From: Aurantimicrobium sp. INA4
GTDB taxonomy: Bacteria; Actinomycetota; Actinomycetes; Actinomycetales; Microbacteriaceae
NCBI RefSeq assembly: GCF_027924525.1
Contig: NZ_AP027040.1
Location: 434,001-498,000, forward strand
DNA: 64,000 nt
Reading direction: 5' to 3'
Positions 52,055 through 60,731 of the stretch are shown one piece after another; position 1 is the stretch's first letter; each line of letters starts with the position of its first letter. Below the pieces are notes generated by a model. It saw nothing but the letters and a program-made list of their open reading frames with translations, ran no database searches and was not told the DNA's origin. The position numbers were made by a program, and so were the translations under genes.

Positions 52055-53494
52055 TTAGCCCTGAGTTGAGCCCAAACCTGGGCCACGGCGACGGGTGCGA
52101 TTGCGTGTGCGCGACGGGTTGTTTCCGTCATGGTGTTCGTCTCCGCGGCCATCGTGTGCTCCACCGGCTATGCCGTGGCTGCCCTCAGGGCTGACGTGCT
52201 TAGGTGGGTTGTTTGTTCGACGACGGTTTCGCTCACCGCCACCTGACTTCTGACCACCCTGGCCTTCACGTTGACGACCAGTGTGGCCTTCTGCCGTCTT
52301 GGTCGGAGGAGTGGACTTGAGTCGACCCTTCGCATCTGCAGGGATATTGAGGTCTGTGTAGAGGTGTGGCGAGGAAGAGTAGGTCTCGGTTGGTTCAGGC
52401 TGACCAAACTCGAGAGCCTTGTTGATCAGTGACCATTTGTGGAGGTCTTCCCAGTCCACGAAGGTGACTGCGGTACCAGTTTTCCCAGCGCGACCGGTTC
52501 GGCCGGCGCGGTGCAAATAGGTTTGATCTTCATCAGGAATGGTGTGGTTGATCACGTGAGTCACGTCATCCACATCAATACCGCGAGCGGCAACGTCGGT
52601 GGCGATGAGGATGTCTTTCTTGCCCGACTTGAACTGTGCCATGCCACGTTCACGTTGTTCCTGGTTGAGGTCACCGTGCACCGCCACAGCAGGGAAGCCT
52701 CGGTCGGTGAGTTCTTCGACCAAGCGTGAGGCTGCACGCTTTGTGCGTGTGAAGATGACGGTCTTGCCACGGCCTTCTGCCTGCAGAATGCGGGCAATGA
52801 CCTCATCTTTGTCCATGTTGTGGGCGCGATAAATGACGTGCTTGATGTTCGCTTGAGTAAGACCCTCATCTGGATCAGTTGCACGAATATGAATAGGGCT
52901 ATTCATGAATCGACGAGCCAGAGCCACAATGGGTCCTGGCATCGTGGCTGAGAAGAGCATGGTGTGACGCTTGGGAGGAGTCTGCGAGAAGATCTTCTCA
53001 ATATCTGCCAAGAAGCCGAGATCTAACATCTTGTCTGCTTCATCGAGCACAATTTCTTGAATTTCGGACAGGCTCAACAGACGCTGATTGGCGAGGTCGA
53101 GCAAACGTCCCGGGGTTCCCACCACAATCTGGGCACCAGCCTTGAGCTGTTCAACTTGGCCCTCATAAGACTTGCCGCCGTAGATGGAGACAACCTTGGT
53201 TTCACGGTTGGAGGTAGCCAGTTCCATGTCTTCAGCGACCTGAACACACAACTCTCGGGTGGGTACAACTACGAGCACCTTTACGCCGGGGCCGGGGTTG
53301 GTTCCGAGGCGTTGAATAATTGGCAAGCCAAAACCAAAGGTCTTACCGGTACCGGTTTTGGCCTGACCAATAATGTCTTGGCCGCCCAGAGCAAGGGGGA
53401 TGGTTTGTTCCTGAATCGGGAACGGTTCAACTATTCCCCGAGAAGCCAACGCTTCAACGATGTCAGCGTCAATGTTTAAATCTGCAAAAGTCAC
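52055..53494 (-). CDS. DEAD-box ATP-dependent RNA helicase
   Basis: 479 residues from GTG. Q motif (FPIQEQTIPLAL), Walker A AKTGTGKT (45-52), PTREL, GTPGR, DEAD (151-154), SAT in FSATMPG, and the C-terminal IVFTRTKRAAS, ATDVAARGID and HRAGRTGRAG motifs are complete. A basic, Gly/Arg-rich tail (about 385-479) follows, as in cold-shock helicases. It remodels RNA or ribosomes. Inverted repeats in the upstream leader may regulate it. The helicase/ferritin-like/DUF3107 neighbourhood is conserved in actinobacteria. Confidence 0.95.
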   Translation of the reverse strand: MTFADLNIDADIVEALASRGIVEPFPIQEQTIPLALGGQDIIGQAKTGTGKTFGFGLPIIQRLGTNPGPGVKVLVVVPTRELCVQVAEDMELATSNRETKVVSIYGGKSYEGQVEQLKAGAQIVVGTPGRLLDLANQRLLSLSEIQEIVLDEADKMLDLGFLADIEKIFSQTPPKRHTMLFSATMPGPIVALARRFMNSPIHIRATDPDEGLTQANIKHVIYRAHNMDKDEVIARILQAEGRGKTVIFTRTKRAASRLVEELTDRGFPAVAVHGDLNQEQRERGMAQFKSGKKDILIATDVAARGIDVDDVTHVINHTIPDEDQTYLHRAGRTGRAGKTGTAVTFVDWEDLHKWSLINKALEFGQPEPTETYSSSPHLYTDLNIPADAKGRLKSTPPTKTAEGHTGRQREGQGGQKSGGGERNRRRTNNPPKHVSPEGSHGIAGGAHDGRGDEHHDGNNPSRTRNRTRRRGPGLGSTQG

Positions 53495-53512
53495 GTGTGT
53501 GCCTGTCGTGTT

Positions 53513-53576
53513 AAAAAGGTTCTACGCCTTTTTATTCGTCACCCAGGCGTAGGGCTACCGATCCGATGCCGGTAGC
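53513..53576 (-). promoter_or_regulatory. alternative hairpins in the DEAD-box helicase leader
   Basis: Three inverted repeats: A, AAAAAGG/CCTTTTT (53513-53519 with 53527-53533); B, CTACGCC/GGCGTAG (53522-53528 with 53546-53552); C, GCTACCG/CGGTAGC (53554-53560 with 53570-53576). A and B share bases and exclude each other. All lie within 82 bp upstream of the helicase GTG. Confidence 0.45.
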
Positions 53577-53634
53577 GACCTTCTAAGCCTATCGGCGTCT
53601 CGCTCATATGCTCGCAAGGGAATAGGCTTGATAC

Positions 53635-54357
53635 GTGGTCTTTTCATGGTTCGGTCTTCGCAAGCGACGTGTCGTTGCCCCTACCCTCAAACCTCGTCAA
53701 GAGAAGGTTGAGCGTGAAGACAAGGTAGATCTCTCAGATATGACCCCTGATGTGGTGCCATATTTGGGGCAGGTTGCTTATTTTGAACTCGCTGTCTTCG
53801 AATCTCTCACCCGCGCTGTGACCGCAGCTCCCAACCTAGAAGCTAAAGAGGGACTCAGCGCTGCAGCGGGAGAGGTTTTAGCTAAACACCACGGTTTGGT
53901 TGCTGAACTTCGCAAGAAGAAAGTTGACCCAGCAGTGGCTATGGCACCCTTTGCTCCAGCCATTGACACCTTTGAAGAACTCACCTCAGGCCGTAACTGG
54001 TATGAAATGTTGCTGGGTGTGTATCTCACCGCGGGTTTCCTCGACGACTTCTTTGTTCGTCTTGTGAGTGGTCTACCTAAAGCACTTCGTCCTTGTGTTG
54101 AGGAGATTCTTGAAACCGATCGAACTGCTGATGTGATTGTGAATCTGCTCAAAGAAGGGATTGCTGCTGATCCCAAACTTGCATCACAGTTGGCACTGTG
54201 GGGACGTCGCCTAGTTGGTGATACTCAGCTTGTGGCGCGCTCAGCACTGCAACTTTCTGGCAACCACGATGACGACGAACAGCGCCTAGAGCCAGTCTTT
54301 ACTGACCTCATTGCCGCGCACTCGCGCCGCATGGACGAATTAGGCCTGACAGCCTAA
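53635..54357 (+). CDS. ferritin-like fold protein (MiaE-like)
   Basis: 240 residues from GTG 53635, six bases after TAGGCT. Mostly helical. YLGQVAYFELAVFESLTRAVTAAP with AAGEVLAKHHGLVAEL provides Glu and His residues in ferritin-like positions, and FDDFFVRLVSGLP and the C-terminal helices resemble the tRNA-hydroxylase/ferritin-like group. Diiron binding is possible but not certain. In actinobacteria this gene sits between a DEAD-box helicase and DUF3107, as here. Function unknown. Confidence 0.78.
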   Translation: MVFSWFGLRKRRVVAPTLKPRQEKVEREDKVDLSDMTPDVVPYLGQVAYFELAVFESLTRAVTAAPNLEAKEGLSAAAGEVLAKHHGLVAELRKKKVDPAVAMAPFAPAIDTFEELTSGRNWYEMLLGVYLTAGFLDDFFVRLVSGLPKALRPCVEEILETDRTADVIVNLLKEGIAADPKLASQLALWGRRLVGDTQLVARSALQLSGNHDDDEQRLEPVFTDLIAAHSRRMDELGLTA

Positions 54358-54369
54358 GAAAAGTTGGCG

Positions 54370-54594
54370 TTAGCCGACGAAGCCGACTCGGCGGGACTGG
54401 TCAGAACCCACCTCAACAAAAGCAATGTTTGCTGATGAGACGAGGTAAACCTTGCCCTTCTCATCAGAAAGCTTGAGCAGGGGAGTCTTGCCGGTGAGAG
54501 CATCTGCAACGAGTGCTTCAACCTCTGCAACAGAAGAGCTGGTCTCCAAGCCAATTTCGCGGGAAGTGTTGATCATGCCGATGCGAATTTCCAT
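54370..54594 (-). CDS. DUF3107 small protein
   Basis: 74 residues: MEIRIGMINTSREIGLETSSS, then VADALTGKTPLLKLSDEKGKVYLVSSANIAFVEVG. This matches the actinobacteria-specific DUF3107 family, often annotated as ATP-binding protein without evidence. An AAAGG site lies eight bases before the ATG. It is convergent with the ferritin-like gene, 12 bp apart. Confidence 0.88.
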   Translation of the reverse strand: MEIRIGMINTSREIGLETSSSVAEVEALVADALTGKTPLLKLSDEKGKVYLVSSANIAFVEVGSDQSRRVGFVG

Positions 54595-54722
54595 GAGAAG
54601 ACCTTTCTGGTATCGAACAAGCCAACACTATGACATAAGCAGTGTGTGCCCAAGCTGGAAGGGCCTGCTTTCGCCAACAGAGTAACTGTCACAACATTAT
54701 TTGGGCCCGTAAGATAAGCGTT

Positions 54723-55910
54723 ATGGCAACAGCTTCCGCTCATCAGGGCGGCATACTTTCCGGTTTGCGAGTGCTTGATTTCTCTCGAGTACTCGCTGGC
54801 CCCTATGCCACGATGACCTTGGCAGATTTTGGTGCCGATGTCATCAAAGTAGAAAGCGACAGCGGGGATGACACCAGGGCGTGGTTGCCTCCAGCCGACG
54901 AGCAAGGTGTCTCCACCTATTTTTCGAGCGTGAACCGCAACAAGCGTTCTGTTGTGATCGATTTACGTAGCGAAGAAGGTCGTGCTCACGTCACTGAACT
55001 TCTTGCCATGGCGGATGTTGTGATTGAAAATTTCCGCCCCGGTGTGATGACCAAATTGGGGTTTGATTTTGAACAGGCAAAAAAAATAAACCCAGGAATT
55101 ATTTACTGCTCCATTACTGGTTTTGGAAGCGGCAAAGGGGCCTCCCTTGCGGGATATGACCTGCTCGTCCAAGCAGTTGGTGGCCTGATGAGCATTACTG
55201 GCCCACAGGATGGAGGGCCCACCAAGGTTGGTGTTGCGCTTGTGGACATCCTGACTGGCATGAATGCCGTTCAGGGAATTTTGCTCGCGCTCAAGGCCCG
55301 CGATGATGCTCCTGCGGAAAGTTGGAGTGGCCAACTTGTCGAGGTTGATCTGCTGACCAGTTTGCTCAGTGCCCTCACGAATCAAGCTGGTGCGGCACTC
55401 AATGCAGGAGTAACTCCACAACGCCTCGGCAATGCACATCCCAGCATTGCCCCGTATGAACTCTTCGATGCCGAGGATCGTCCACTTTTGATTGCTGTGG
55501 GTAACGATAGGCAGTTCCAGACCCTCGTGAGTTTGTTGGGCCGCGAGGAACTGTCTACAGATCATCGCTTCGCTGATAACCCCAGTCGCGCAACACATCG
55601 AATTGAGTTGCGCAAAGAACTCGAAAAGGTCTTAGTTACAGAACCCGGATCGCACTGGGTTGCGCTGCTCAGCGGGGAAGGAGTTCCTGCTGGTTTGGTC
55701 AACACCATTCCTGAGGCCTTCGACTTTGCCAATGATCTGGGGCTCAAAGCTGTAGTGGACATCGCCTACCCCCAGGGTTCCCACAGCACAAAACAAGTGA
55801 CTAACCCCATTCATATTCCAGGTCGTGAAGCGACCTACAGGCTTGCTCCACCAGCATTGGGAGAGCATAGTGAAAAGGTCGGTTGGCTTTCGTCAATCGA
55901 TACACAGTAA
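54723..55910 (+). CDS. CaiB/BaiF (class III) CoA transferase, probably glutarate-linked
   Basis: 395 residues from ATG 54723, seven bases after TAAGAT (leaderless). Class III CoA-transferase pattern: LRVLDFSRVLAGPYATMTLADFGADVIKVE, NRNKRSVVIDLRSEEGR, IENFRPGVM, and the catalytic Asp146 in AGYDLLVQAVGGLMSITG. It moves CoA between acids. The next gene, nine bases downstream, is a glutaryl-CoA dehydrogenase-type enzyme, so activation of glutarate by succinyl-CoA is the likely role (inference). Confidence 0.9.
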   Translation: MATASAHQGGILSGLRVLDFSRVLAGPYATMTLADFGADVIKVESDSGDDTRAWLPPADEQGVSTYFSSVNRNKRSVVIDLRSEEGRAHVTELLAMADVVIENFRPGVMTKLGFDFEQAKKINPGIIYCSITGFGSGKGASLAGYDLLVQAVGGLMSITGPQDGGPTKVGVALVDILTGMNAVQGILLALKARDDAPAESWSGQLVEVDLLTSLLSALTNQAGAALNAGVTPQRLGNAHPSIAPYELFDAEDRPLLIAVGNDRQFQTLVSLLGREELSTDHRFADNPSRATHRIELRKELEKVLVTEPGSHWVALLSGEGVPAGLVNTIPEAFDFANDLGLKAVVDIAYPQGSHSTKQVTNPIHIPGREATYRLAPPALGEHSEKVGWLSSIDTQ

Positions 55911-55919
55911 GGAAATCAG

Positions 55920-57104
55920 ATGAGCACCGCTAAATATCCTGACGTATCTCTCGCTGATGAGGTCTTTGACTTCCACGCGCTGCTGAGCCCAGAAGAAAAA
56001 GAGTGGGCAATGAAGGCCCGTGACTTTGCTCAGACAGAAATCCGTCCCGTGATTGAGGACGATTTCGATAAGAAGTATTTCCGCAAGGAACTCATTCCCC
56101 TCATTGCTCAGCAAGGCTTCCTCGGAATGCACATCAAAGGCTATGGCTGCGCCGGTGCTTCCGCGGTCAGCTACGGACTTGTGTGTCTTGAGATGGAAGC
56201 GGTTGACAGTGGATGGCGAACTTTTGTTTCGGTCCAAGGTTCGCTTGCTATGTCGGCTATTTCGAAATATGGCACCGAAGAACAGAAGAATTACTGGCTG
56301 CCACAAATGGCCAAGGGTGAGAAGCTGGGTTGCTTTGGTCTGACCGAGCCCCACGGCGGTAGTGATCCTGCAAACATGAAAACCACAGCAGTGCTCGAAG
56401 GAGACACCTGGGTTCTCAATGGAGCTAAGCGCTGGATTGGTTTAGCCACCCTGGCTGATTTGTGCATCGTGTGGGCCATGACCGATGAGGGGGTTCGAGG
56501 ATTTATAGTTCCCACTGACACCCCCGGATTCGTCGCAACCGCCATTGATGGCAAACTCGCTATGCGTGCCTCAATTCAATGCGATATCGAATTGACTGAT
56601 GTCCGCCTCCCTGCTGACGCAATTCTGCCGGGAGCACAGGGATTGTCTGGACCCTTTGGATGCCTGAACGAAGCCCGCTACGGCATCATCTGGGGTGCCA
56701 TGGGAGCAGCCCGCGCCTGTCTAGACGCCGCTATCTCCCGCTCGAAAGAGCGTGAAGTCTTTGGCAAAGCTATTGGTTCTTTCCAGATCACTCAAGCCAA
56801 GTTGGCAGATATGACTCTCGAATACGAGAAGGGTGTTCTGCTCGCACTGCACATTGGCCGTCAGAAGGATGCGGGAACCTTGAACCTCGCACAAATTAGT
56901 GTGGGCAAACTCAATAGCGTCAGAGAAGCACTCAAGATTGCCCGCGAAGCTCGCACGATTCTTGGTGGCGATGGCATCACTGGCGAATTCCCTGTGATGC
57001 GACACATGGCCAACCTTGAGGCTGTGCGCACCTATGAGGGCACGGATGAAATTCACCAGCTGGTGATTGGTCGTGCTCTGACAAGGTTGAACGCGTTTAG
57101 CTAA
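55920..57104 (+). CDS. acyl-CoA dehydrogenase, glutaryl-CoA dehydrogenase-like
   Basis: 394 residues. Acyl-CoA dehydrogenase fold: helical N-domain (LSPEEKEWAMKARDFAQTEIRPVIEDDF), beta-domain with GCFGLTEPHGGSDPANMKTTA and GAKRWIGLA, C-domain with YGIIWGAMGAARACLDAAISRSKEREVFGKAIG. The catalytic base is Glu373 in TYEGTDEIHQLVIGRAL, at the glutaryl-CoA dehydrogenase position. It would oxidise and decarboxylate glutaryl-CoA to crotonyl-CoA with FAD. Cotranscribed with the CoA transferase. The electron-transfer flavoprotein is not in the window. Confidence 0.9.
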   Translation: MSTAKYPDVSLADEVFDFHALLSPEEKEWAMKARDFAQTEIRPVIEDDFDKKYFRKELIPLIAQQGFLGMHIKGYGCAGASAVSYGLVCLEMEAVDSGWRTFVSVQGSLAMSAISKYGTEEQKNYWLPQMAKGEKLGCFGLTEPHGGSDPANMKTTAVLEGDTWVLNGAKRWIGLATLADLCIVWAMTDEGVRGFIVPTDTPGFVATAIDGKLAMRASIQCDIELTDVRLPADAILPGAQGLSGPFGCLNEARYGIIWGAMGAARACLDAAISRSKEREVFGKAIGSFQITQAKLADMTLEYEKGVLLALHIGRQKDAGTLNLAQISVGKLNSVREALKIAREARTILGGDGITGEFPVMRHMANLEAVRTYEGTDEIHQLVIGRALTRLNAFS

Positions 57105-57127
57105 CCCCAGAGTTCTGAGCTGAAGCC

Positions 57128-57150
57128 ACCCAGGTTTTATAGGCCTGGGT
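57128..57150. terminator. weak hairpin at the acyl-CoA dehydrogenase / ABC exporter boundary
   Basis: ACCCAGG / CCTGGGT, 7-bp stem with nine-base loop that contains the stop codon of the minus-strand ATPase gene (57137-57139). No T-run follows on either strand, so termination here is uncertain. Confidence 0.35.
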
Positions 57151-57880
57151 AGTCTTCGTTGTAAGCGTTGATGACATCCATGATGGGACCATCGAGTTTG
57201 AGAGTGCCCTTGTCGAGGTAGAGGCCTCGGGTACAAAAACGTTTGAGGTCGCCTTCGTTGTGAGAGACAAAGAACAGGGTGCGGCCTTCTCCCAGCATTT
57301 CTTCGATGCGGCGGTAACACTTGTTCCGGAAAGACTTATCTCCCACGGCCAGGACCTCATCGACGAGAAGAACAGGTTCTTCCAAGCTGGTGACCACAGA
57401 GAATGCCAGGCGCACCTTCATGCCGCTAGAGAGGTGCTTGTAGGGGGTGTCGAGGAAGTCTTCGATTTCTGCAAAGTCGATGATGTCATCAAACTTTGCT
57501 GCAACCTGTTCCCGAGTCATGCCGTGCAGTCCCGCGGTGAGGTAGACGTTATCGCGCACGGTGAGGTCGTCGACAAACCCACCAGTGATTTCAATCAGCG
57601 GGGCAACACCAGCGTGAACTTGTACGTGTCCTTCATCGGGAATGAGCACGTTGGCAACTAACTTCAACAAAGTTGATTTACCTTGACCGTTTCGACCCAC
57701 CACACCGATGGCTTCACCTGGGGCAACAGTGAATGACACATTGCGCAGTGCCCAAAACTCATTGGGTTTGGAACGTCGCGTTTTGGAGCCAAACAAATCT
57801 TTGAGGGAGCGGCGTCCTTTGTGGTTGCGGCGGAAACGAATTCCAGCATTTTCCACCGTGATGACAGAAGGAGAGCTCAT
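57137..57880 (-). CDS. polysaccharide/teichoic-acid-type ABC exporter, ATPase subunit
   Basis: 247 residues. Walker A GRNGQGKST (62-70), the signature LSSGMKVRLAFSV, and Walker B EPVLLVDEVLAVGD with switch His in FVSHNEGDL. The RNHKGRRSLKD N-terminus and VAPLIEITGGFVDDLTVRDN loop are typical of the Wzt/TagH group that exports O-antigen, teichoic acid or galactan. No C-terminal carbohydrate-binding domain. It overlaps the permease gene by one base. Confidence 0.92.
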   Translation of the reverse strand: MSSPSVITVENAGIRFRRNHKGRRSLKDLFGSKTRRSKPNEFWALRNVSFTVAPGEAIGVVGRNGQGKSTLLKLVANVLIPDEGHVQVHAGVAPLIEITGGFVDDLTVRDNVYLTAGLHGMTREQVAAKFDDIIDFAEIEDFLDTPYKHLSSGMKVRLAFSVVTSLEEPVLLVDEVLAVGDKSFRNKCYRRIEEMLGEGRTLFFVSHNEGDLKRFCTRGLYLDKGTLKLDGPIMDVINAYNEDYPGL

Positions 57881-58680
57881 TAGATCTCCTTCAATACAGA
57901 GCGCTCAGCACGGGAGAACACCCAGATGCCCAGGCCAAGAATAATCACCGACATTGCCGCAGAGATTCCCACAACGCTCCAGTTGAGCTCTTCAGGGAAG
58001 AAGGCAGCCCGGTATAGGTCAAAAATTCCCGCAAGTGGGTTGAATGCCATCCATGGCTGCACTGCGGCAGGCAAATCACTAAATGCATAGATGATGGGGG
58101 AGGCATAGAACAGGAAACGGAGAAACAGTTTGATGACCCGTTCCAAATCCCTAAAAAACACAACAAGCGGAGCAACAATCAAGCCAATTCCAAAGGTGAG
58201 GATTGCTTGAATAAGAATCGCCAGTGGGAAAAAGACCACTTCCCAGCCCAGCTGTGCACCGGCGACAACGGCAAAGATTGCGAGGACCGGGAGGGATAAC
58301 AGAAATTCGGTTCCCTTACCCAGCACAATGCTGGCAACCCAAATGCTGCGCGGGATAGCAGTGGAACGGACCAGTTTTGCTGATTTGATAAATGCTCTCG
58401 TGGAGTCTGAAACCGCACTGTTGAACCACATCCAGGGCAGTAACCCTGCCAGCAAGAAGACGATGTAGGGCTCTGTGCCGGCAGCGCGCTGGAAAACCTG
58501 GGTGAAAATAAACCAATAGATTCCGCTCATAATCAGCGGATCAAGAATGGACCAGAGATAACCCAGAGCACTTGTCGAGTATCGAACCTTAAGGTCACGA
58601 CGAGTCAACAGCCACAGTGCGTGTCGATAGCGCGCAAAAGCAGACCGTTGATACGGCGACTGTTCTATAGGTGCGCTCAC
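57880..58680 (-). CDS. polysaccharide-type ABC exporter, permease subunit
   Basis: 266 residues from GTG, seven bases after TAGGCT (leaderless). ABC-2 type membrane protein with six helices: YRHALWLLTRRDLKVRYSTSALGYLWSILDPL at the N-terminus is the amphipathic segment and first helix of the TagG/Wzm/RfbD family. With the ATPase gene it forms an exporter for a lipid-linked envelope polysaccharide. The glycosyltransferases for the cargo are not in the window. Confidence 0.93.
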   Translation of the reverse strand: MSAPIEQSPYQRSAFARYRHALWLLTRRDLKVRYSTSALGYLWSILDPLIMSGIYWFIFTQVFQRAAGTEPYIVFLLAGLLPWMWFNSAVSDSTRAFIKSAKLVRSTAIPRSIWVASIVLGKGTEFLLSLPVLAIFAVVAGAQLGWEVVFFPLAILIQAILTFGIGLIVAPLVVFFRDLERVIKLFLRFLFYASPIIYAFSDLPAAVQPWMAFNPLAGIFDLYRAAFFPEELNWSVVGISAAMSVIILGLGIWVFSRAERSVLKEI

Positions 58681-58708
58681 GACTTAGAGCCTACGGCTTA
58701 GGCGCAGG

Positions 58709-59401
58709 TTAGACGAAGAGGTTGGCGCGCTCTAGATCCTCTGCAAAGTCAATTTCGACTGCGTAGAGGTCAGAGATGTCCATGGGCTCAACAAGGAGGC
58801 GATCCTTTTCGATAGCCAGTTCAAGTCCACGCTCAAAATAGTCCTGGTCGTTGACCTTGGTGAGGTGGTGCAGCAGAACGGGCTTGTCCTTTGCAGAGAT
58901 GTAGTTGATACCGACGGCTTCTCCGAGACCATTCTTGACGGTCTTAGATAACTCGTTGATGTAGCCCTCAGCTGTGGTGGTGTACTTGACCTCTTCGTCG
59001 GAGACGGAAGAAGTGTTCACCGACACAAAAGACTGGTCGCGCACAATGAGTTCAGACGCACGCACGAGAGCAGCTGGATCGAAAACAACGTCGCCGTTCA
59101 TCCACAGCACGCCACCGTTGCTAGATGCACGCAGAGCACGCATGAGGGACTTCGAGGTGTTGGTGGTGTCGTATTGCTCGTTGTAGACGAAGTTCACGTC
59201 AGGGAAAGCCTCGATGATGTGCTCAAGCTTGTAACCAACAACAACAGTGATGTGTGCGTCGTTCCCAAAAGCGTGACGAATGTTTTCCATCTGCTGCTGC
59301 ATGATGGTGCGGCCGTCGCTGAGTTCAGTCAGCGGCTTAGGCAGCGAGCGGCCAAGACGGCTACCCATGCCAGCGGCAAGAATTACTACCTGTGTAGTCA
59401 C
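58709..59401 (-). CDS. sugar- or choline-phosphate nucleotidyltransferase
   Basis: 230 residues from GTG with AAGGAG. The pyrophosphorylase signature ILAAGMGSRLGRSLPKPL (about 7-24), VVVGYKLEHI, VYNEQYDTTNTSKSLMRAL and LWMNGDVVFDP are present. The order resembles LicC-type CTP:phosphocholine cytidylyltransferases and related small sugar-nucleotide transferases. It is 28 bp upstream of the exporter permease, so it probably prepares an activated substituent for the exported polymer. Substrate not certain. Confidence 0.85.
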   Translation of the reverse strand: MTTQVVILAAGMGSRLGRSLPKPLTELSDGRTIMQQQMENIRHAFGNDAHITVVVGYKLEHIIEAFPDVNFVYNEQYDTTNTSKSLMRALRASSNGGVLWMNGDVVFDPAALVRASELIVRDQSFVSVNTSSVSDEEVKYTTTAEGYINELSKTVKNGLGEAVGINYISAKDKPVLLHHLTKVNDQDYFERGLELAIEKDRLLVEPMDISDLYAVEIDFAEDLERANLFV

Positions 59402-59597
59402 GATAAAGCTCCTTGTGTGGTGTCAGATGCACCAGAAGAACAAGAGAAACGGGCATCAGAAAATGTCGATGAGAACGACACCCCGTTATGTCTCCTTTAG
59501 TTTACCCGCCGTTCATGCGAAAAAGCCAGAAGTTAAGCCCGCTTGTTGCCTTTTCGTGACACTTTTCACAGGGTTCACTCAGGAGGCTTCCGCCTCA

Positions 59598-59603
59598 TAG
59601 AAT
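59598..59603 (+). promoter_or_regulatory. -10 hexamer TAGAAT, leaderless start of the DUF3039-murI operon
   Basis: TAGAAT followed by six bases and ATG 59610; TTCACT 18 bases upstream is a possible -35. A small GAGGC/GCCTC hairpin lies in the spacer. Confidence 0.58.
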
Positions 59604-59609
59604 TGGCAT

Positions 59610-59891
59610 ATGAGCTCGACATTTCCTGACGGCACACCCTTGGAGACCGGTGGTGGCACGGCCACCCTTGACCGTGAACTCGAAGAGCTGCTGCGTAACG
59701 AGCAATTGGATGAAGGCGATCACGATCGTTTCGCTCATTATGTGAAGAAGAACGACATCATGAAGTCCGCCCTCTCAGGAAAGCCAGTTCGCGCACTGTG
59801 TGGAAAAAAATGGACGCCTGGACGCGACCCAGAGAAGTTCCCCGTGTGCCAAACCTGCAAAGAGATTTACGAAAAGCTCAAAGATGACTAG
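59610..59891 (+). CDS. DUF3039 small protein
   Basis: 93 residues. The C-terminal half [27 protein letters not shown] carries a Cys-x17-Cys-x2-Cys arrangement of the actinobacterial DUF3039 family, possibly metal-binding. The N-terminal half is acidic and helical. First gene of the run DUF3039-murI-rph-rdgB-SDR; its end overlaps murI by eight bases. Function unknown. Confidence 0.88.
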   Translation: MSSTFPDGTPLETGGGTATLDRELEELLRNEQLDEGDHDRFAHYVKKNDIMKSALSGKPVRALCGKKWTPGRDPEKFPVCQTCKEIYEKLKDD

Positions 59892-60723
59892 CGGCCGGTT
59901 CAACCGCAATGCACCTATCGGCATTTTTGACTCTGGTGTGGGCGGCCTCACAGTAGCGAGGGCCATTCGTGATTCACTCCCACACGAATCAATCACCTAC
60001 ATCGGCGACACCGCCCATTCGCCTTACGGCACCAAAAGCATCGCTGATGTGCGCACCTACGCACTCGATGTCATGGACGGGCTGGTCGAGCAGGGTGTCA
60101 AAATGCTTGTCATTGCGTGTAATACAGCCAGCGCGGCCATGCTGCGTGATGCACGCGAACGCTACGACGTACCCGTGGTTGAAGTTATTCAGCCCGCTGT
60201 TCGTGGAGCGCTCGCTGCCACACGAAACAACCGCATTGGTGTGATTGGCACAACAGCAACCATCACCTCCAGGGCATACAACGATGCCTTTGCTGCCGCT
60301 CCCCATTTGGAACTCTTCACTCAGGCAGCCCCCAAATTTGTGGAATTTGTCGAAGCAGGACAAACCAGCGGGGCAGATGTCCTGAGAGTTGCAAGGGAAT
60401 ACCTGCAGCCCTTAATCACCGCCAACATTGACACCCTTGTACTCGGCTGCACACACTACCCCTTCCTTCGAGGAGCAATCTCTTACGTCATGGGAGATCA
60501 TGTTCGACTGGTCTCCAGTGATAACGAAACAGCCAAGGACGTCTACCGGGAATTGGTCACCAGAGAATTAGACCGCATCGATCCCACTGCGCCCACCTAC
60601 ATTTATGAAGCAACTGGCGATAACACAGCTGAGTTTCTTCGCTTATCGTCACTCTTTTTGGGTCCCCAGGTTGTTTCTGTGGATTACACCCCAACTGGGG
60701 CTATCAATCTTCCCCTCAACTAA
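59884..60723 (+). CDS. murI: glutamate racemase
   Basis: 279 residues from ATG 59884, inside the end of the DUF3039 gene. Motifs: [16 protein letters not shown] with Asp16/Ser17, [20 protein letters not shown] with catalytic Cys79, and [14 protein letters not shown] with the second catalytic Cys. It makes D-glutamate for peptidoglycan. The murI-rph-rdgB order is common in actinobacteria. It sits eight bases before rph. Confidence 0.95.
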   Translation: MTSGRFNRNAPIGIFDSGVGGLTVARAIRDSLPHESITYIGDTAHSPYGTKSIADVRTYALDVMDGLVEQGVKMLVIACNTASAAMLRDARERYDVPVVEVIQPAVRGALAATRNNRIGVIGTTATITSRAYNDAFAAAPHLELFTQAAPKFVEFVEAGQTSGADVLRVAREYLQPLITANIDTLVLGCTHYPFLRGAISYVMGDHVRLVSSDNETAKDVYRELVTRELDRIDPTAPTYIYEATGDNTAEFLRLSSLFLGPQVVSVDYTPTGAINLPLN

Positions 60724-60731
60724 AGGAATCT

